The notes beneath the pieces are model-generated. The model searched no databases. It saw only the letters and a list, made by a program, of their open reading frames with translations, and was not told the origin of the DNA. The position numbers and the translations under genes are program-made. Below are positions 9,662-17,758 of a DNA stretch of 64,000 nucleotides, one piece after another. The DNA comes from Arthrobacter sp. Y81 (GTDB taxonomy: Bacteria; Actinomycetota; Actinomycetes; Actinomycetales; Micrococcaceae). The stretch is from positions 171,753 to 235,752 of the forward strand of contig NZ_PJIL01000008.1 in the NCBI RefSeq assembly GCF_002929335.1. The letters are read 5' to 3'. How positions within the stretch are numbered: position 1 is the first letter of the stretch; every line of letters begins with the position of its first letter.

Positions 9662-11378
9662 ACACCCGGAAGGACTCACCCCGCGCAACACCGTCCGCGG
9701 CCGGCCCCGCACAACCGGAACCGTCCAGTGCGCCCGTTGCGGCCGCAACGCCGGCAGGACCAGGGCAACCTGGCCGGAAGGCAAGATCTGCGGTCCCTGC
9801 TTTACCGTGGCGACCCGCACCCACGGCACCTGCCCCGGATGCGGGCAGCACAGGCTGCTCCCCGGCCCACCCGCACAGGATGGAGGACCGCGGTGCGCAC
9901 CGTGCGCCGGCATCCTTCACGACTTCCACTGCGCCCGCTGCAACCAGGAAGGTGAGTTCTACCGCCGCGGCATCTGCGCCCGCTGCGCACTCCGGGACGA
10001 CCTCACCGCCTTGCTGCTCACGAACCCGGCCGATCCGACAACCGCCAACCGCCTGATCGATGTCCTCTGCCAGGCCGATCGACCGGAAAGCATCATTACC
10101 TGGAAACGCTCCGCCAAAGTCCAGACGCTCCTGACCTCCATCTCGAGCGGCAAGACTCCCCTGACCCACGACGGCCTCGACAGTCACCGCGAAACGGCAG
10201 GACGGGCAGCCGACCATCTCCGGGCGCGACTCGTGCATCACGGGCTCCTCCCCCACCAGGACCCCTACCTGAACCGCTTCGAAGCCTGGATCGATGACAA
10301 GCTGCGCCCCCTGCCGGCCGAAGTTGCCAAACCCGTCGAGCACTTCGCCAAATGGCACCATCTCCGACGCATCCGCGCCATGGCAACGCCGGACAAAACG
10401 GTCCAAAGCCCGGTGCACGCGGCCAAACAGGAGATCACTGAGACCATCAAGTTCCTCGACTGGCTCTGGAAGACCCACCATCGCACCGCCGCCACCTGCA
10501 CCCAGCAGGACGTGGACACCTGGCTCACGACCGGACCGACCACCAGAAAAGCCATCCGGACCTTCTTCATCTTCGCGAAAAAGACCGGCACGAACATGCG
10601 CGTCGAAATCGGGCACTACTCCGCCAAAGGCCGGCCGGCCATCCCGCAGGAACAACACCTTGCCTGGCTAAAGGAACTGCTCACCGGAACGAGCGAGTCC
10701 CTGCCCTACAGAGTCGCCGGGACACTGCTCCTCCTCTATGCCCAACCACTGGTCCGGGTGGCCGCGCTCCGCACAGACGCGGTCATCATCGACGCGGGCG
10801 CGATCACTATCGCCCTTGGCACGCATCCGGTGGCCGTCCCACAGCCTTTCGCGGAACTCCTCAGACAGCACCTCCGGAACCGCCCCAACCTCCGAACAGC
10901 ATCAGGCACGGAAAGCCACTGGCTCTTCCCCGGAACCAGGGCAGGGCAGCACCTCCACCCGAACACCATCATGCTCCGGCTCCGCGGCCTCGGAATTGAA
11001 CTGCTCGGCGCACGAAACACGGCCCTGGACGAGCATCTCGCCGTAACACCGGCACCACTGGTCGCCGACGCACTCGGCTACAGCTACCAGGTCGCGTTCC
11101 TCCACGCCGACGCCGCCGGCGACGCATGGTCCCGCTACGTCGACCAGCGGACTGAACCCCGAATGAACCGAGCAACCCGATTTTCAACCGAGGCGGAAAT
11201 CGGACGCGAAGAACCCGTAAATGAACTTTGCCCCCACGAATACGCTCATTGCACCGAAAATGCGAGCATTTGGAAGCCAAGGTGGTTCACCAGTCCCGCG
11301 CGCCTTCAACTCCGGAGAGAAGAGCCGATCGCTCGGCCACGAGAGAACGGCCCAGCTCCACTTCCCGCTCAGTTATAA
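9651..11378 (+). CDS. Zinc-ribbon-rich protein with a degenerate tyrosine-recombinase domain
   Basis: A 575-residue protein. Residues about 24-120 carry repeated CxxC pairs (CARC, CGPC, CPGC, CAPC, CARC, CARC) that look like tandem zinc ribbons. A core-binding-like helical region follows (SAKVQTLLTSISSG to KKTGTNMR). The C-terminal third aligns by eye with a tyrosine recombinase: LLYAQPLVRVAALR for the first Arg box, HWLFPGTRAGQHLHP, then LLGARNTAL where HxxR should stand and ALGYSYQ where the GH box should be. The second His and the nucleophilic Tyr seem absent, so it is probably not a recombinase by itself but a DNA-binding partner. The ATG at 9651 overlaps the HTH gene by 11 bases. Its last 30 residues lie antisense to the next gene and may not be native. 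Confidence 0.7.
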   Translation: MTTEHPEGLTPRNTVRGRPRTTGTVQCARCGRNAGRTRATWPEGKICGPCFTVATRTHGTCPGCGQHRLLPGPPAQDGGPRCAPCAGILHDFHCARCNQEGEFYRRGICARCALRDDLTALLLTNPADPTTANRLIDVLCQADRPESIITWKRSAKVQTLLTSISSGKTPLTHDGLDSHRETAGRAADHLRARLVHHGLLPHQDPYLNRFEAWIDDKLRPLPAEVAKPVEHFAKWHHLRRIRAMATPDKTVQSPVHAAKQEITETIKFLDWLWKTHHRTAATCTQQDVDTWLTTGPTTRKAIRTFFIFAKKTGTNMRVEIGHYSAKGRPAIPQEQHLAWLKELLTGTSESLPYRVAGTLLLLYAQPLVRVAALRTDAVIIDAGAITIALGTHPVAVPQPFAELLRQHLRNRPNLRTASGTESHWLFPGTRAGQHLHPNTIMLRLRGLGIELLGARNTALDEHLAVTPAPLVADALGYSYQVAFLHADAAGDAWSRYVDQRTEPRMNRATRFSTEAEIGREEPVNELCPHEYAHCTENASIWKPRWFTSPARLQLRREEPIARPRENGPAPLPAQL

Positions 11379-12501
11379 CCGTGTTGAGTGCGGCGAACAA
11401 CTCCTCGCGCTCCTCCGTCTCGATGAACGGGGACCGCCCATCGAGGCGATTGAACGCTAGCGCATATTCGCGCCCGAGGTCCATCAAACGGGCCAAGGTG
11501 GACTCATCTGGCTGAGGGCCGACCATAGCGAGAACTTCGCGCCGCGTCTTCTTGAATTGTTCGACAGCTTTCTTGAAGCGGGCTGCCGTAATGTGCTCGC
11601 GCCCGTCCCAGTCGCGAAGCGGGTTCTCAAGATTCTCTTGCACCCACTCGGGTTTGCGTGCCTTCGAGATGTTGACGCTCGTGCCGTTAACCACCTCTGA
11701 CCGCCACCGGGCCCGCATCGCAAGGGCATACTCGTGAGGCACGCTATGTAAGTCGAGGTATTCCAGATCGGGAACTTCGGCCGGGAGCACGCAGTCCGCC
11801 TTCGTCATGCCGAATAAGTCGGAGATGAAAAGGCCCTTGAGCGAGCTGAGCCGGTTGAGTTTGCCCGCGTTCGCGAACTGCCCGAGGCTTCCGCCGAGCG
11901 TCAGACTTGTCAGGTTGGGGAAGATGGCTGTGAGCCGGCCGCCGTCTACTTCGGACAGACCCGTCGCCTTGAGGCTGCGTACCGCGTTTTGGGATGGTGC
12001 GCCATCGGCGAGGGCCTGCTCAAGTTCCGCAGGGGTCAGTTCGAGCGCGCCTGTTTCTTGCCAGTCACGTTCGCCCCGGTCCCACGCGCGTTGTCGGGCA
12101 AGTTGGTCACCCACGCGCCAGCGGCTGGTGTAGCTATTCGACCGCTGATCGTGCACCAGTGGCAGCCTGCCGAGGACTCGATAACCCCGAGGGAGCACCC
12201 AGTCGCAGTTGGCGTGGGACAAACTCCCGTTCCAGGAATGGTGGGTGAGCCGGAGCGGCTCAACTTCACCCAAGTCATCCGTTGTGGACGGCTCGGGACC
12301 CGACCAATCGAGTTCGAGCACGCCGACCTTCTTCCAATCGGGGTCGATGTTCGTGACCTGGGCAGCGACCCACTCACCAAGAAGGTCGTTCGGGCAGACG
12401 ACGACGTCCCCGACGCTCAGGGGGCGCGGCGGACCGTCCAAAGTTGCTGGTGACACGTTGGCAATCCTACGGAGCATCTGGAAATACTCAAACGAATACA
12501 C
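11287..12501 (-). CDS. Unknown protein with leucine-rich-repeat-like centre
   Basis: A 404-residue protein I do not recognise as a named family. The N-terminal part (LSVGDVVVCPNDLLGEWVAAQV) could be a small SH3/Tudor-like barrel. The middle (LTAIFPNLTSLTLGG, LNRLSSLKGLFIS, VPDLEYLDLHS) reads like three leucine-rich repeats. The C-terminus is highly charged (WVQENLENPLRDWDG, FKKAVEQFKKTRREVL) and probably helical. There is no signal peptide or membrane segment. Third codon positions are less GC-rich than in the flanking core genes, suggesting horizontal acquisition. It starts with GTG at 12501; ATG at 12477 is an alternative. Its 3' end overlaps the recombinase-like gene by 92 bases tail to tail. 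Confidence 0.65.
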   Translation of the reverse strand: MYSFEYFQMLRRIANVSPATLDGPPRPLSVGDVVVCPNDLLGEWVAAQVTNIDPDWKKVGVLELDWSGPEPSTTDDLGEVEPLRLTHHSWNGSLSHANCDWVLPRGYRVLGRLPLVHDQRSNSYTSRWRVGDQLARQRAWDRGERDWQETGALELTPAELEQALADGAPSQNAVRSLKATGLSEVDGGRLTAIFPNLTSLTLGGSLGQFANAGKLNRLSSLKGLFISDLFGMTKADCVLPAEVPDLEYLDLHSVPHEYALAMRARWRSEVVNGTSVNISKARKPEWVQENLENPLRDWDGREHITAARFKKAVEQFKKTRREVLAMVGPQPDESTLARLMDLGREYALAFNRLDGRSPFIETEEREELFAALNTVITEREVELGRSLVAERSALLSGVEGARDW

Positions 12502-12665
12502 CCGAACCTGATACGCAGAGGTGCCAGTAGAACTAATTCGACTGCTGGCTCTGCAGAACGGGACTCAGTGATACTGCTTCCCCGTGTGCGGGTACCCGGA
12601 CGCTGAAGTCGGCGCGTGGGACGCCGCGGGTGCGGGCCACTCCCCTGCGGTCTAAGGCTCGCTCT

Positions 12666-13436
12666 TCAGGCCAGTTGTGTGAGAATGACGGGTCCGGATT
12701 CCGTGATGGCGATCGTGTGCTCGGAGTGCGCAGTCCGGCGGCCATTGGAACTGCGCAAGGTCCACCCGTCAGGAGCTGTAACGAGTTTGCTGGTGCCGTC
12801 CATGACCCAGGGTTCTACTGCCAAAAGCAGTCCGGGGCGAAGCACGTATCCGCGTCCGGGTGCACCGATGTTCGGTATATGCGGGTCCTGATGCATGGTG
12901 CTTCCAACACCGTGCCCGCCAAATTCGGTGTTGACCTCAAAGCCTGCTGATTCGAGCACTGAGCCAATCGCATGGGAAATATTTCCAAGACGCGCTCCGG
13001 ACTGGGCGGCATGGATACCGGCCAGAAGCGCCTTCTCCGTGGTTTCAATCATGTGCCCGTCCACAGGCGCGTGGGACTCCCCCACAACGAAGCTGATGGC
13101 GGAATCAGTGACCCACCCGTTAACGCTTGCTGCGAAATCAAGGGTCAGTAGATCCCCATCCCTCAGAACGTAGTCATAAGGAAGTCCGTGCAAAACGGCA
13201 TCGTTAACGGAGGTGCAGATGACTTTTCCGAAGGGGCCGCGCCCAAATGAAGGGGCGTAGTTGACATAACACGAGCGGGCTCCAGCCATCCGAATCATCG
13301 AAGCTGCCCAATCATTTATTTCCAGGAGATTCGTCCCGGGCCCGATTCTCTCCCTCAAGTCCGACAGAGTCTTCGCCACGAACTGGCCGGAGAGACGTGC
13401 CGCGTCAACTTCTCGAGGCGTGAGTAGCTCAATCAA
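12666..13436 (-). CDS. map: Type I methionine aminopeptidase (accessory copy)
   Basis: Removes the initiator Met from proteins. It is a 256-residue enzyme of the short bacterial class without an N-terminal zinc finger. The five metal ligands are visible: the two Asp in LTLDFAASVNGWVTDSA, His in FGGHGVG, Glu in AVEPW and Glu in HSEHT. TTG at 13436 is the preferred start because GGAGGA stands five bases upstream; TTG at 13448 would lie before that ribosome site. Codon use is less GC-rich than in neighbouring core genes. It is divergently transcribed from an XRE regulator across a long palindrome, unusual for this housekeeping enzyme, so it is probably an acquired second copy under local control. 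Confidence 0.9.
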   Translation of the reverse strand: MIELLTPREVDAARLSGQFVAKTLSDLRERIGPGTNLLEINDWAASMIRMAGARSCYVNYAPSFGRGPFGKVICTSVNDAVLHGLPYDYVLRDGDLLTLDFAASVNGWVTDSAISFVVGESHAPVDGHMIETTEKALLAGIHAAQSGARLGNISHAIGSVLESAGFEVNTEFGGHGVGSTMHQDPHIPNIGAPGRGYVLRPGLLLAVEPWVMDGTSKLVTAPDGWTLRSSNGRRTAHSEHTIAITESGPVILTQLA

Positions 13437-13447
13437 TGATTCCTCCA

Positions 13448-13479
13448 AGTAGTACCGTTATTATTATAACGGTACTACT
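13448..13479. promoter_or_regulatory. 32-bp palindromic operator over divergent map/XRE promoters
   Basis: A perfect inverted repeat: AGTAGTACCGTTAT at 13448-13461 and its complement at 13466-13479, separated by TATT. The centre holds -10 elements for both directions: TATAAT on the minus strand (13468-13463, perfect consensus) toward map, and TATTAT or TATAAC on the plus strand (13462-13470) toward the XRE gene. The symmetry continues roughly into both ribosome sites. A dimeric XRE protein bound here would cover both promoters. Confidence 0.75.
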
Positions 13480-13487
13480 CTTGGAGG

Positions 13488-13760
13488 ATGGTTAGAGTCC
13501 CGCTAAGCCCAGAAGACATCCGAGCAGGGCAGCTCCTCGGCGAGATGCTGCGTCACGCCCGGGGGGAACGGACACTGGTCCAAGTCGCTCTTGGTGCAGG
13601 TATATCCCCTGAGACACTCCGGAAAATCGAGACGGGTCGGATCGCAACACCGTCATTCATGATTGTGGCTGCCCTCGCCGACGAACTGGCCCTCTCCCTG
13701 GATGCCATCCAGGGAACGCTACGAAGGTCATCAGCTGAGAAGCTCGATGTAGCTTCCTGA
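13488..13760 (+). CDS. XRE-family regulator divergent from map
   Basis: A 90-residue Cro/C1-type DNA-binding protein. The HTH spans about residues 17-70: LLGEMLRHARGERTLVQVALGAG followed by ISPETLRKIETGRI as recognition helix, then PSFMIVAALADELALSLDAI. Almost the whole protein is the DNA-binding domain, so dimerisation must be through the short ends. The ATG at 13488 immediately follows GGAGG, an unusually tight spacing that may keep expression low. It most likely binds the palindrome at 13448-13479 and controls itself and map. Function is inferred from layout. Confidence 0.88.
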   Translation: MVRVPLSPEDIRAGQLLGEMLRHARGERTLVQVALGAGISPETLRKIETGRIATPSFMIVAALADELALSLDAIQGTLRRSSAEKLDVAS

Positions 13761-13861
13761 GCGCATCTCCCGCCGGGCTGTTCGAGGCTGCCGGGTCCCG
13801 CTGAGCCTTCTGAATATCGCGGTGTTCATCGCCGAAACCTGGCTCCGGCTGCGCCTCACGA

Positions 13862-14803
13862 CTATGGATCCCGATGGTCAAGGGCGTCAAGGAGTCGCCT
13901 GACCGAGCCGCCGAGGTTCCACTCGGTGGCAAGACGTTCGAGTTCGGCGCGCGACTCGCCGACCACGGAGTGCAGCTGCGCGCCTGCCTCGTCGAGCGAC
14001 GGCAGCTCGAGGTCGCGGACGACCTTCACGACCCTGGGCGCGACCTCGAGGTAGTCCGCAGCCGCGTCCAGCTTCGACCGCACGGAGGCGGGCACCCCGC
14101 TTTCGGCATCCGCTGCCGCCGCGAGCAGCCGGTCGAGGGTGCCGTGCTCGCCGAGCAGCGACGCGGCAGTCTTCTCGCCGATTCCGGCGACGCCCGGCAA
14201 CCCGTCGGAGGCATCGCCGCGGAGGGTCGCGTAATCGGCATACTGTTCAGGCAGCACACGGTACTTGCCGACGACAACGACGTCGGTCACGACTTCGAGA
14301 TTCTTCATTCCGCGCGCGGTGTAGATCACCCGTACCTGACGGGCGTCGCTGACGATCTGGAAAAGGTCGCGGTCGCCCGTCACCACGTCGACCGGAAGCC
14401 CGGCGTGGCTGGCGTAGGTGCCGACGACGTCGTCGGCCTCATGCTCCGCGGCCCCCACGACGGCGATGCCGGCGAGGTCGAGCACGCGTCGGATCATCGG
14501 AATCTGCACCTCGAGCGCATCCGGCACGACTTCCACATCGGCGGCACCGGCCACCACCGTGGCGACCCGGTGCGACTTGTAGCTGGGGATCAGGTCCACC
14601 CGCCATTGCGGACGCCAATCATCGTCCCAGCACGCAATGAGATGCGTCGCCTCGTAATCGGTCGTGAGCCGCGCAATCATGTCGAGCAGGCCGCGGACGG
14701 CGTTCACCGGCGTTCCGTCGGCGCGGCGGATCGTGTCGGGCACGCCATAGAAGGCGCGGAAGTACAGCGACGCAGTGTCGAGAAGCATCAGGCGATGAGG
14801 CAT
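13862..14803 (-). CDS. 5'-3' exonuclease (PolA N-terminal domain-like, stand-alone)
   Basis: A 313-residue FEN-family nuclease equivalent to the 5' nuclease domain of DNA polymerase I, found alone in many actinobacteria. It shows LMLLDTASLYFRAFYG at the N-terminus, AEHEADDVVGTYA and VVTGDRDLFQIV with clustered metal-binding acids, and the helix-hairpin-helix region LRGDASDGLPGVAGIGEKTAASLL. It should remove RNA primers or flaps during replication and repair. The frame is open far upstream, but the ATG at 14803 begins the family's conserved sequence and has AGGA nine bases before it. The N-terminal 98 residues of the longer frame are not credible protein. It is divergent from the SWIM gene. 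Confidence 0.9.
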   Translation of the reverse strand: MPHRLMLLDTASLYFRAFYGVPDTIRRADGTPVNAVRGLLDMIARLTTDYEATHLIACWDDDWRPQWRVDLIPSYKSHRVATVVAGAADVEVVPDALEVQIPMIRRVLDLAGIAVVGAAEHEADDVVGTYASHAGLPVDVVTGDRDLFQIVSDARQVRVIYTARGMKNLEVVTDVVVVGKYRVLPEQYADYATLRGDASDGLPGVAGIGEKTAASLLGEHGTLDRLLAAAADAESGVPASVRSKLDAAADYLEVAPRVVKVVRDLELPSLDEAGAQLHSVVGESRAELERLATEWNLGGSVRRLLDALDHRDP

Positions 14804-14931
14804 AACTGATCCTGACACGGCCGCACCGGATCGCGTTGGATCCCAGCGGTTTTGTGTTCGACGCCGGGGCCGTACCGGGCATGTGCAGGTCAGCCGCGGC
14901 TTCTCCCGGCCGCCACACCGCCGTGCATCTG

Positions 14932-14959
14932 TTGCGGAGCCGGGGACGTCAGGCAGAAT
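14932..14959 (+). promoter_or_regulatory. Candidate leaderless promoter of the SWIM/MoxR operon
   Basis: TTGCGG at 14932-14937 and CAGAAT at 14954-14959 are spaced by 16 bases. The ATG at 14967 is 7 bases beyond the -10, consistent with a leaderless transcript; no Shine-Dalgarno sequence is visible there. Confidence 0.35.
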
Positions 14960-14966
14960 GTGCCAC

Positions 14967-16265
14967 ATGGGGCGTTGGAGCGAGGAGAAAGTGATCAGCG
15001 CCGCGCCCGACCCATCTTCCCTGGCAGCCGCCCGAAAGCTGACCCGTCCGGGTCCATGGTCCGAAACAGGCAGCAACGACGTCCTGGTCTGGGGCAAGTG
15101 CCAGGGCAGCGGACAGACTCCCTATCAGGTGAGCGTGGACATCGCCGCTCCCGCATACCGGTGCTCGTGTCCGAGCCGGAAGTTCCCGTGCAAGCACGCG
15201 CTGGCGCTGCTTCTTCTATGGGCCCGGGAGGAATTGGCCGACGGCGGCTCGGAGACTGCCGGCTTCGCTGAGGAATGGGCCGCCCAGCGGGCGGACCGGG
15301 CGGTCGCCCGGGAGCGCCGCCAGTCGGAGCAGCAGACGGATCCGGCAGCACAGGCGAAGCGGCTCGCTGACAGGCTGGCGCTGATGGATGCGGGGATCGC
15401 CGACTTCGCCCGCTGGCTGACGGACCTTGTACGGACCGGCCTGGCCTCCGCCCGCAACCAACCGTATTCCTGGTGGGACGGTGTGGCAGGACGCTTGGTC
15501 GACGCGCAGCTGCCGGGTCTGGCCGAGCAAGTGCGGGCAATGGGTTCGGATGTCCATGCCCGGGCCGATTGGGCTGACCACCTGCTCCTGCGATCCGGCC
15601 GCTGGTGGGCCATGACCAAAGCCTGGAGCATACGGGACGAACTGACTCCCGCTGAGTTTGCCGACCTTCGGGTGGCAGTAGGGTGGGCAACTGCGTCGGC
15701 CGAGGTCCAGTCCTCGGAGGCCCTCCCCGGTCCGTGGCTGGTGCTCGGTGCCCACCGCAGTGATGACGGTCGGCTCCAGCAGCAACGTACCTGGCTGCGC
15801 GGACCCGACGGAACGGTGGTGCTGGTGCTCGATTTTGCCGCCCAGGGTGAAGTCCTCGCGACACCCCAGCTCGCGGGCGCCCTGTTGGACGTCGCCGTCG
15901 CACGGTATCCCGGCTCCGCACCGCAGCGGGCGATGTTCACCAGTCCGATAGCCCCGCGGGGATTGGCCGACGGCCTCGGTGAGGGCTGCAGCATTGCCCA
16001 GGCGTTGGACTTGGAATCGGCTGCGGTGGCGCTCTCGCCGTGGCGCGGGCGCCACCCCGTGCTCTTCGCCGGGGTGCGTGTCTGTCCGGGTGAGCCTGGC
16101 TGGCTGCTGGACAGTGCCGGCGACGCCCTCCCTTTGGTCGGCGCGCCCGCGGACTCCCTGCTGGCGCTGACCGGCAGCCATCCGATCCACGTGTTTGGAG
16201 AACTGGAGGACGGCCGCGTACGGCCGCTGTCCGTCGTCGTCGATGGAGCGGTGGTCACGCCATGA
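14967..16265 (+). CDS. SWIM zinc-finger protein (YehQ-like)
   Basis: A 432-residue protein with a SWIM motif CxCx(n)CxH in YRCSCPSRKFPCKHALALLL near residues 62-81, preceded by the usual lead-in VWGKCQGSGQTPYQVSVD. SWIM domains bind zinc and probably nucleic acid or protein. The rest is helical with conserved Trp-rich stretches (SWWDG, LRSGRWWAMTKAW) and no enzymatic motif. It is the first gene of a five-gene operon and overlaps the next gene by ATGA; the set matches E. coli yehLMPQ with yehQ as the SWIM member. The frame is open to 14883, but ATG 14967 fits the leaderless promoter. The cellular role of this system is not established. Confidence 0.88.
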   Translation: MGRWSEEKVISAAPDPSSLAAARKLTRPGPWSETGSNDVLVWGKCQGSGQTPYQVSVDIAAPAYRCSCPSRKFPCKHALALLLLWAREELADGGSETAGFAEEWAAQRADRAVARERRQSEQQTDPAAQAKRLADRLALMDAGIADFARWLTDLVRTGLASARNQPYSWWDGVAGRLVDAQLPGLAEQVRAMGSDVHARADWADHLLLRSGRWWAMTKAWSIRDELTPAEFADLRVAVGWATASAEVQSSEALPGPWLVLGAHRSDDGRLQQQRTWLRGPDGTVVLVLDFAAQGEVLATPQLAGALLDVAVARYPGSAPQRAMFTSPIAPRGLADGLGEGCSIAQALDLESAAVALSPWRGRHPVLFAGVRVCPGEPGWLLDSAGDALPLVGAPADSLLALTGSHPIHVFGELEDGRVRPLSVVVDGAVVTP

Positions 16266-17758
16266 CGTGGCTGGCGGAGCTCCGCAGCTCAGCGCTCGTC
16301 GGCACGGGGCGGCACGCGGTACCCGTTCCAGCTGCCGAGTTGAAGTTCCGCCCACCCGATGGCCTGTCGCGCGAGGAATTGCTGCTCGACCAGGCGGCGG
16401 TGGCCGATGTCGTCACCCGGGCTGCCCGCCGCCCCGGCATCGTGGACACTGCCCAACTGCCTGATCCGGCTCCACCGGACGATGCCCCGCAGGCCTCCGC
16501 TGACGCCGTGCGGCTGTTGGACCTCCTACTCAACCAGCCTCCGGTTGGCCCGGAACTACGGACGCAGCTGGTCACAGACTGGCTGCAGTTCGCGGCTGCG
16601 TCCGGACGGCGGGTTCCGCACCGGTTGCTCCCGGCACTGCTCGCCCTGGCTGACACCAAGCCAGCCGTGGCGGAGCACATGCAACTTGTCATCGGAACCC
16701 GGGGCCGCTGGCTTCAGGGCCTCAGGCAACAGGGTTCCGGGCCGAGGGGGCACGCTCCCAAGGGATCCGGTCCGCAGGATACCGGACAGCGCGCCGCGAC
16801 GACGTACGACTGGGCCGAGCTGACGACGGCTGGCGCCACAGCCGAACTGGAACGGCTCCGGCGCAGCGACCCGGCCACCGCACGCGAGCTGCTACACGCG
16901 CACTGGGACACCCTCAGTGCCCGGGAACGCGCCGCCCATGTGGCCGCGTTCGCGATCAACCTCGAACCCGCCGACGAAGACCTGCTGGAAAATGCCCTGG
17001 ACGACAAAGCAAAGAGCGTGCGGGACCTCGCCGCCGACCTCCTTGGCCGGCTCCCCACGAGCGCCCGCGCCAACCGCATGGCAACGCGCCTGAGGCCCCT
17101 GCTGCGCGTCAAGGGGCTACTGCGCAAGCAGTTCGAGATTGACCTGCCACCGGATCCGGACGCCGCAGCCCTGCGCGACGGGATTGCCCAGGCCCCGCGC
17201 GCCGCCGAACCCGACCGGCTGGGCCGGCTGGACACGATCATCCGCGGTGCCCCGCTCGACGTCTGGACAACTGTCTCCGGCCGCAGCCCGGCAGCAACTC
17301 TGGCAATGCTTGACGGCGAACCACGTGTGATCGACGCACTAGTCGTCGCCGCCGCCCTCCGGACCGACACCGAGTGGGTGCGCGCACTGCTCGATCTCCG
17401 CACCGATACGCGGCTCCTGGGCTGCCTGCCGGCAGCCGCACGGGAGGACGCAGTCCTGCGCCACATCCGTAGCGGCACGGCACAGTCTACGGCGCTGGTC
17501 CCCTTGCTGCGCGAGCTGCCGAGGCCGTGGGGCGCGCCCTTGGCCGCCGCAGTTCTCGAGCTGCTCACGGCAAAGAACGGCGGCCAGCTCACCGCAATGG
17601 TGTCGGGATTCCTGCCGATGGCCCTGCCGCCCGGCACGGCAGATCAGTGCCGCCGCCTGCTGCAACGTTCCGACGACGACGCCCCTCGGCGCCGCGTGTT
17701 TCGTGACGTCGTGCAATACCAATCGTTCCGACAATCGCTGACGGAGGCCTTCCAATGA
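16262..17758 (+). CDS. DUF5691 family protein of the MoxR/VWA operon
   Basis: A 498-residue cytoplasmic protein matching the DUF5691 family by its context and pattern: an N-terminal MTWLAELRSSALVGTGR segment, a variable Gly/Pro linker (about residues 157-180), then HEAT-like helical repeats (AAHVAAFAINLEPADEDLL, ALDDKAKSVRDLAADLLGRL). The helical solenoid suggests a scaffold for protein contacts. It overlaps the SWIM gene upstream and the AAA ATPase gene downstream by four bases each, so the proteins are probably made in fixed ratio and act together. No catalytic residue is recognised. Family assignment is from memory of this operon type. Confidence 0.8.
   Translation: MTWLAELRSSALVGTGRHAVPVPAAELKFRPPDGLSREELLLDQAAVADVVTRAARRPGIVDTAQLPDPAPPDDAPQASADAVRLLDLLLNQPPVGPELRTQLVTDWLQFAAASGRRVPHRLLPALLALADTKPAVAEHMQLVIGTRGRWLQGLRQQGSGPRGHAPKGSGPQDTGQRAATTYDWAELTTAGATAELERLRRSDPATARELLHAHWDTLSARERAAHVAAFAINLEPADEDLLENALDDKAKSVRDLAADLLGRLPTSARANRMATRLRPLLRVKGLLRKQFEIDLPPDPDAAALRDGIAQAPRAAEPDRLGRLDTIIRGAPLDVWTTVSGRSPAATLAMLDGEPRVIDALVVAAALRTDTEWVRALLDLRTDTRLLGCLPAAAREDAVLRHIRSGTAQSTALVPLLRELPRPWGAPLAAAVLELLTAKNGGQLTAMVSGFLPMALPPGTADQCRRLLQRSDDDAPRRRVFRDVVQYQSFRQSLTEAFQ

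Larger units (their letters stand above)
8220..11280 (+). mobile_element. Candidate three-gene recombinase module, boundaries not defined
   Basis: Three tightly overlapping genes encode an intact tyrosine recombinase, a small Cro/C1-like protein and a cysteine-rich protein with a degenerate recombinase fold. Overlaps are 4 and 11 bases, so translation is probably coupled. The arrangement recalls three-gene transposons such as Tn554 and RIT elements, but the second and third genes differ from their partners. No terminal inverted repeat or flanking direct repeat could be recognised by eye, so the limits given are only the coding extent. The last reading frame runs past the probable end into a neighbouring gene on the opposite strand. 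Confidence 0.5.

Noticed and set aside
8120..11166. CCCCGAATGA occurs at 8120-8129 and 11157-11166, possible direct repeats of an element
   Set aside because: Ten shared bases within 3 kb are expected by chance, and the second copy lies inside the coding region of the third module gene.
12502..12665. Possible gene remnant between the unknown protein and map
   Set aside because: No frame has a start, ribosome site and family resemblance together; nothing supportable.
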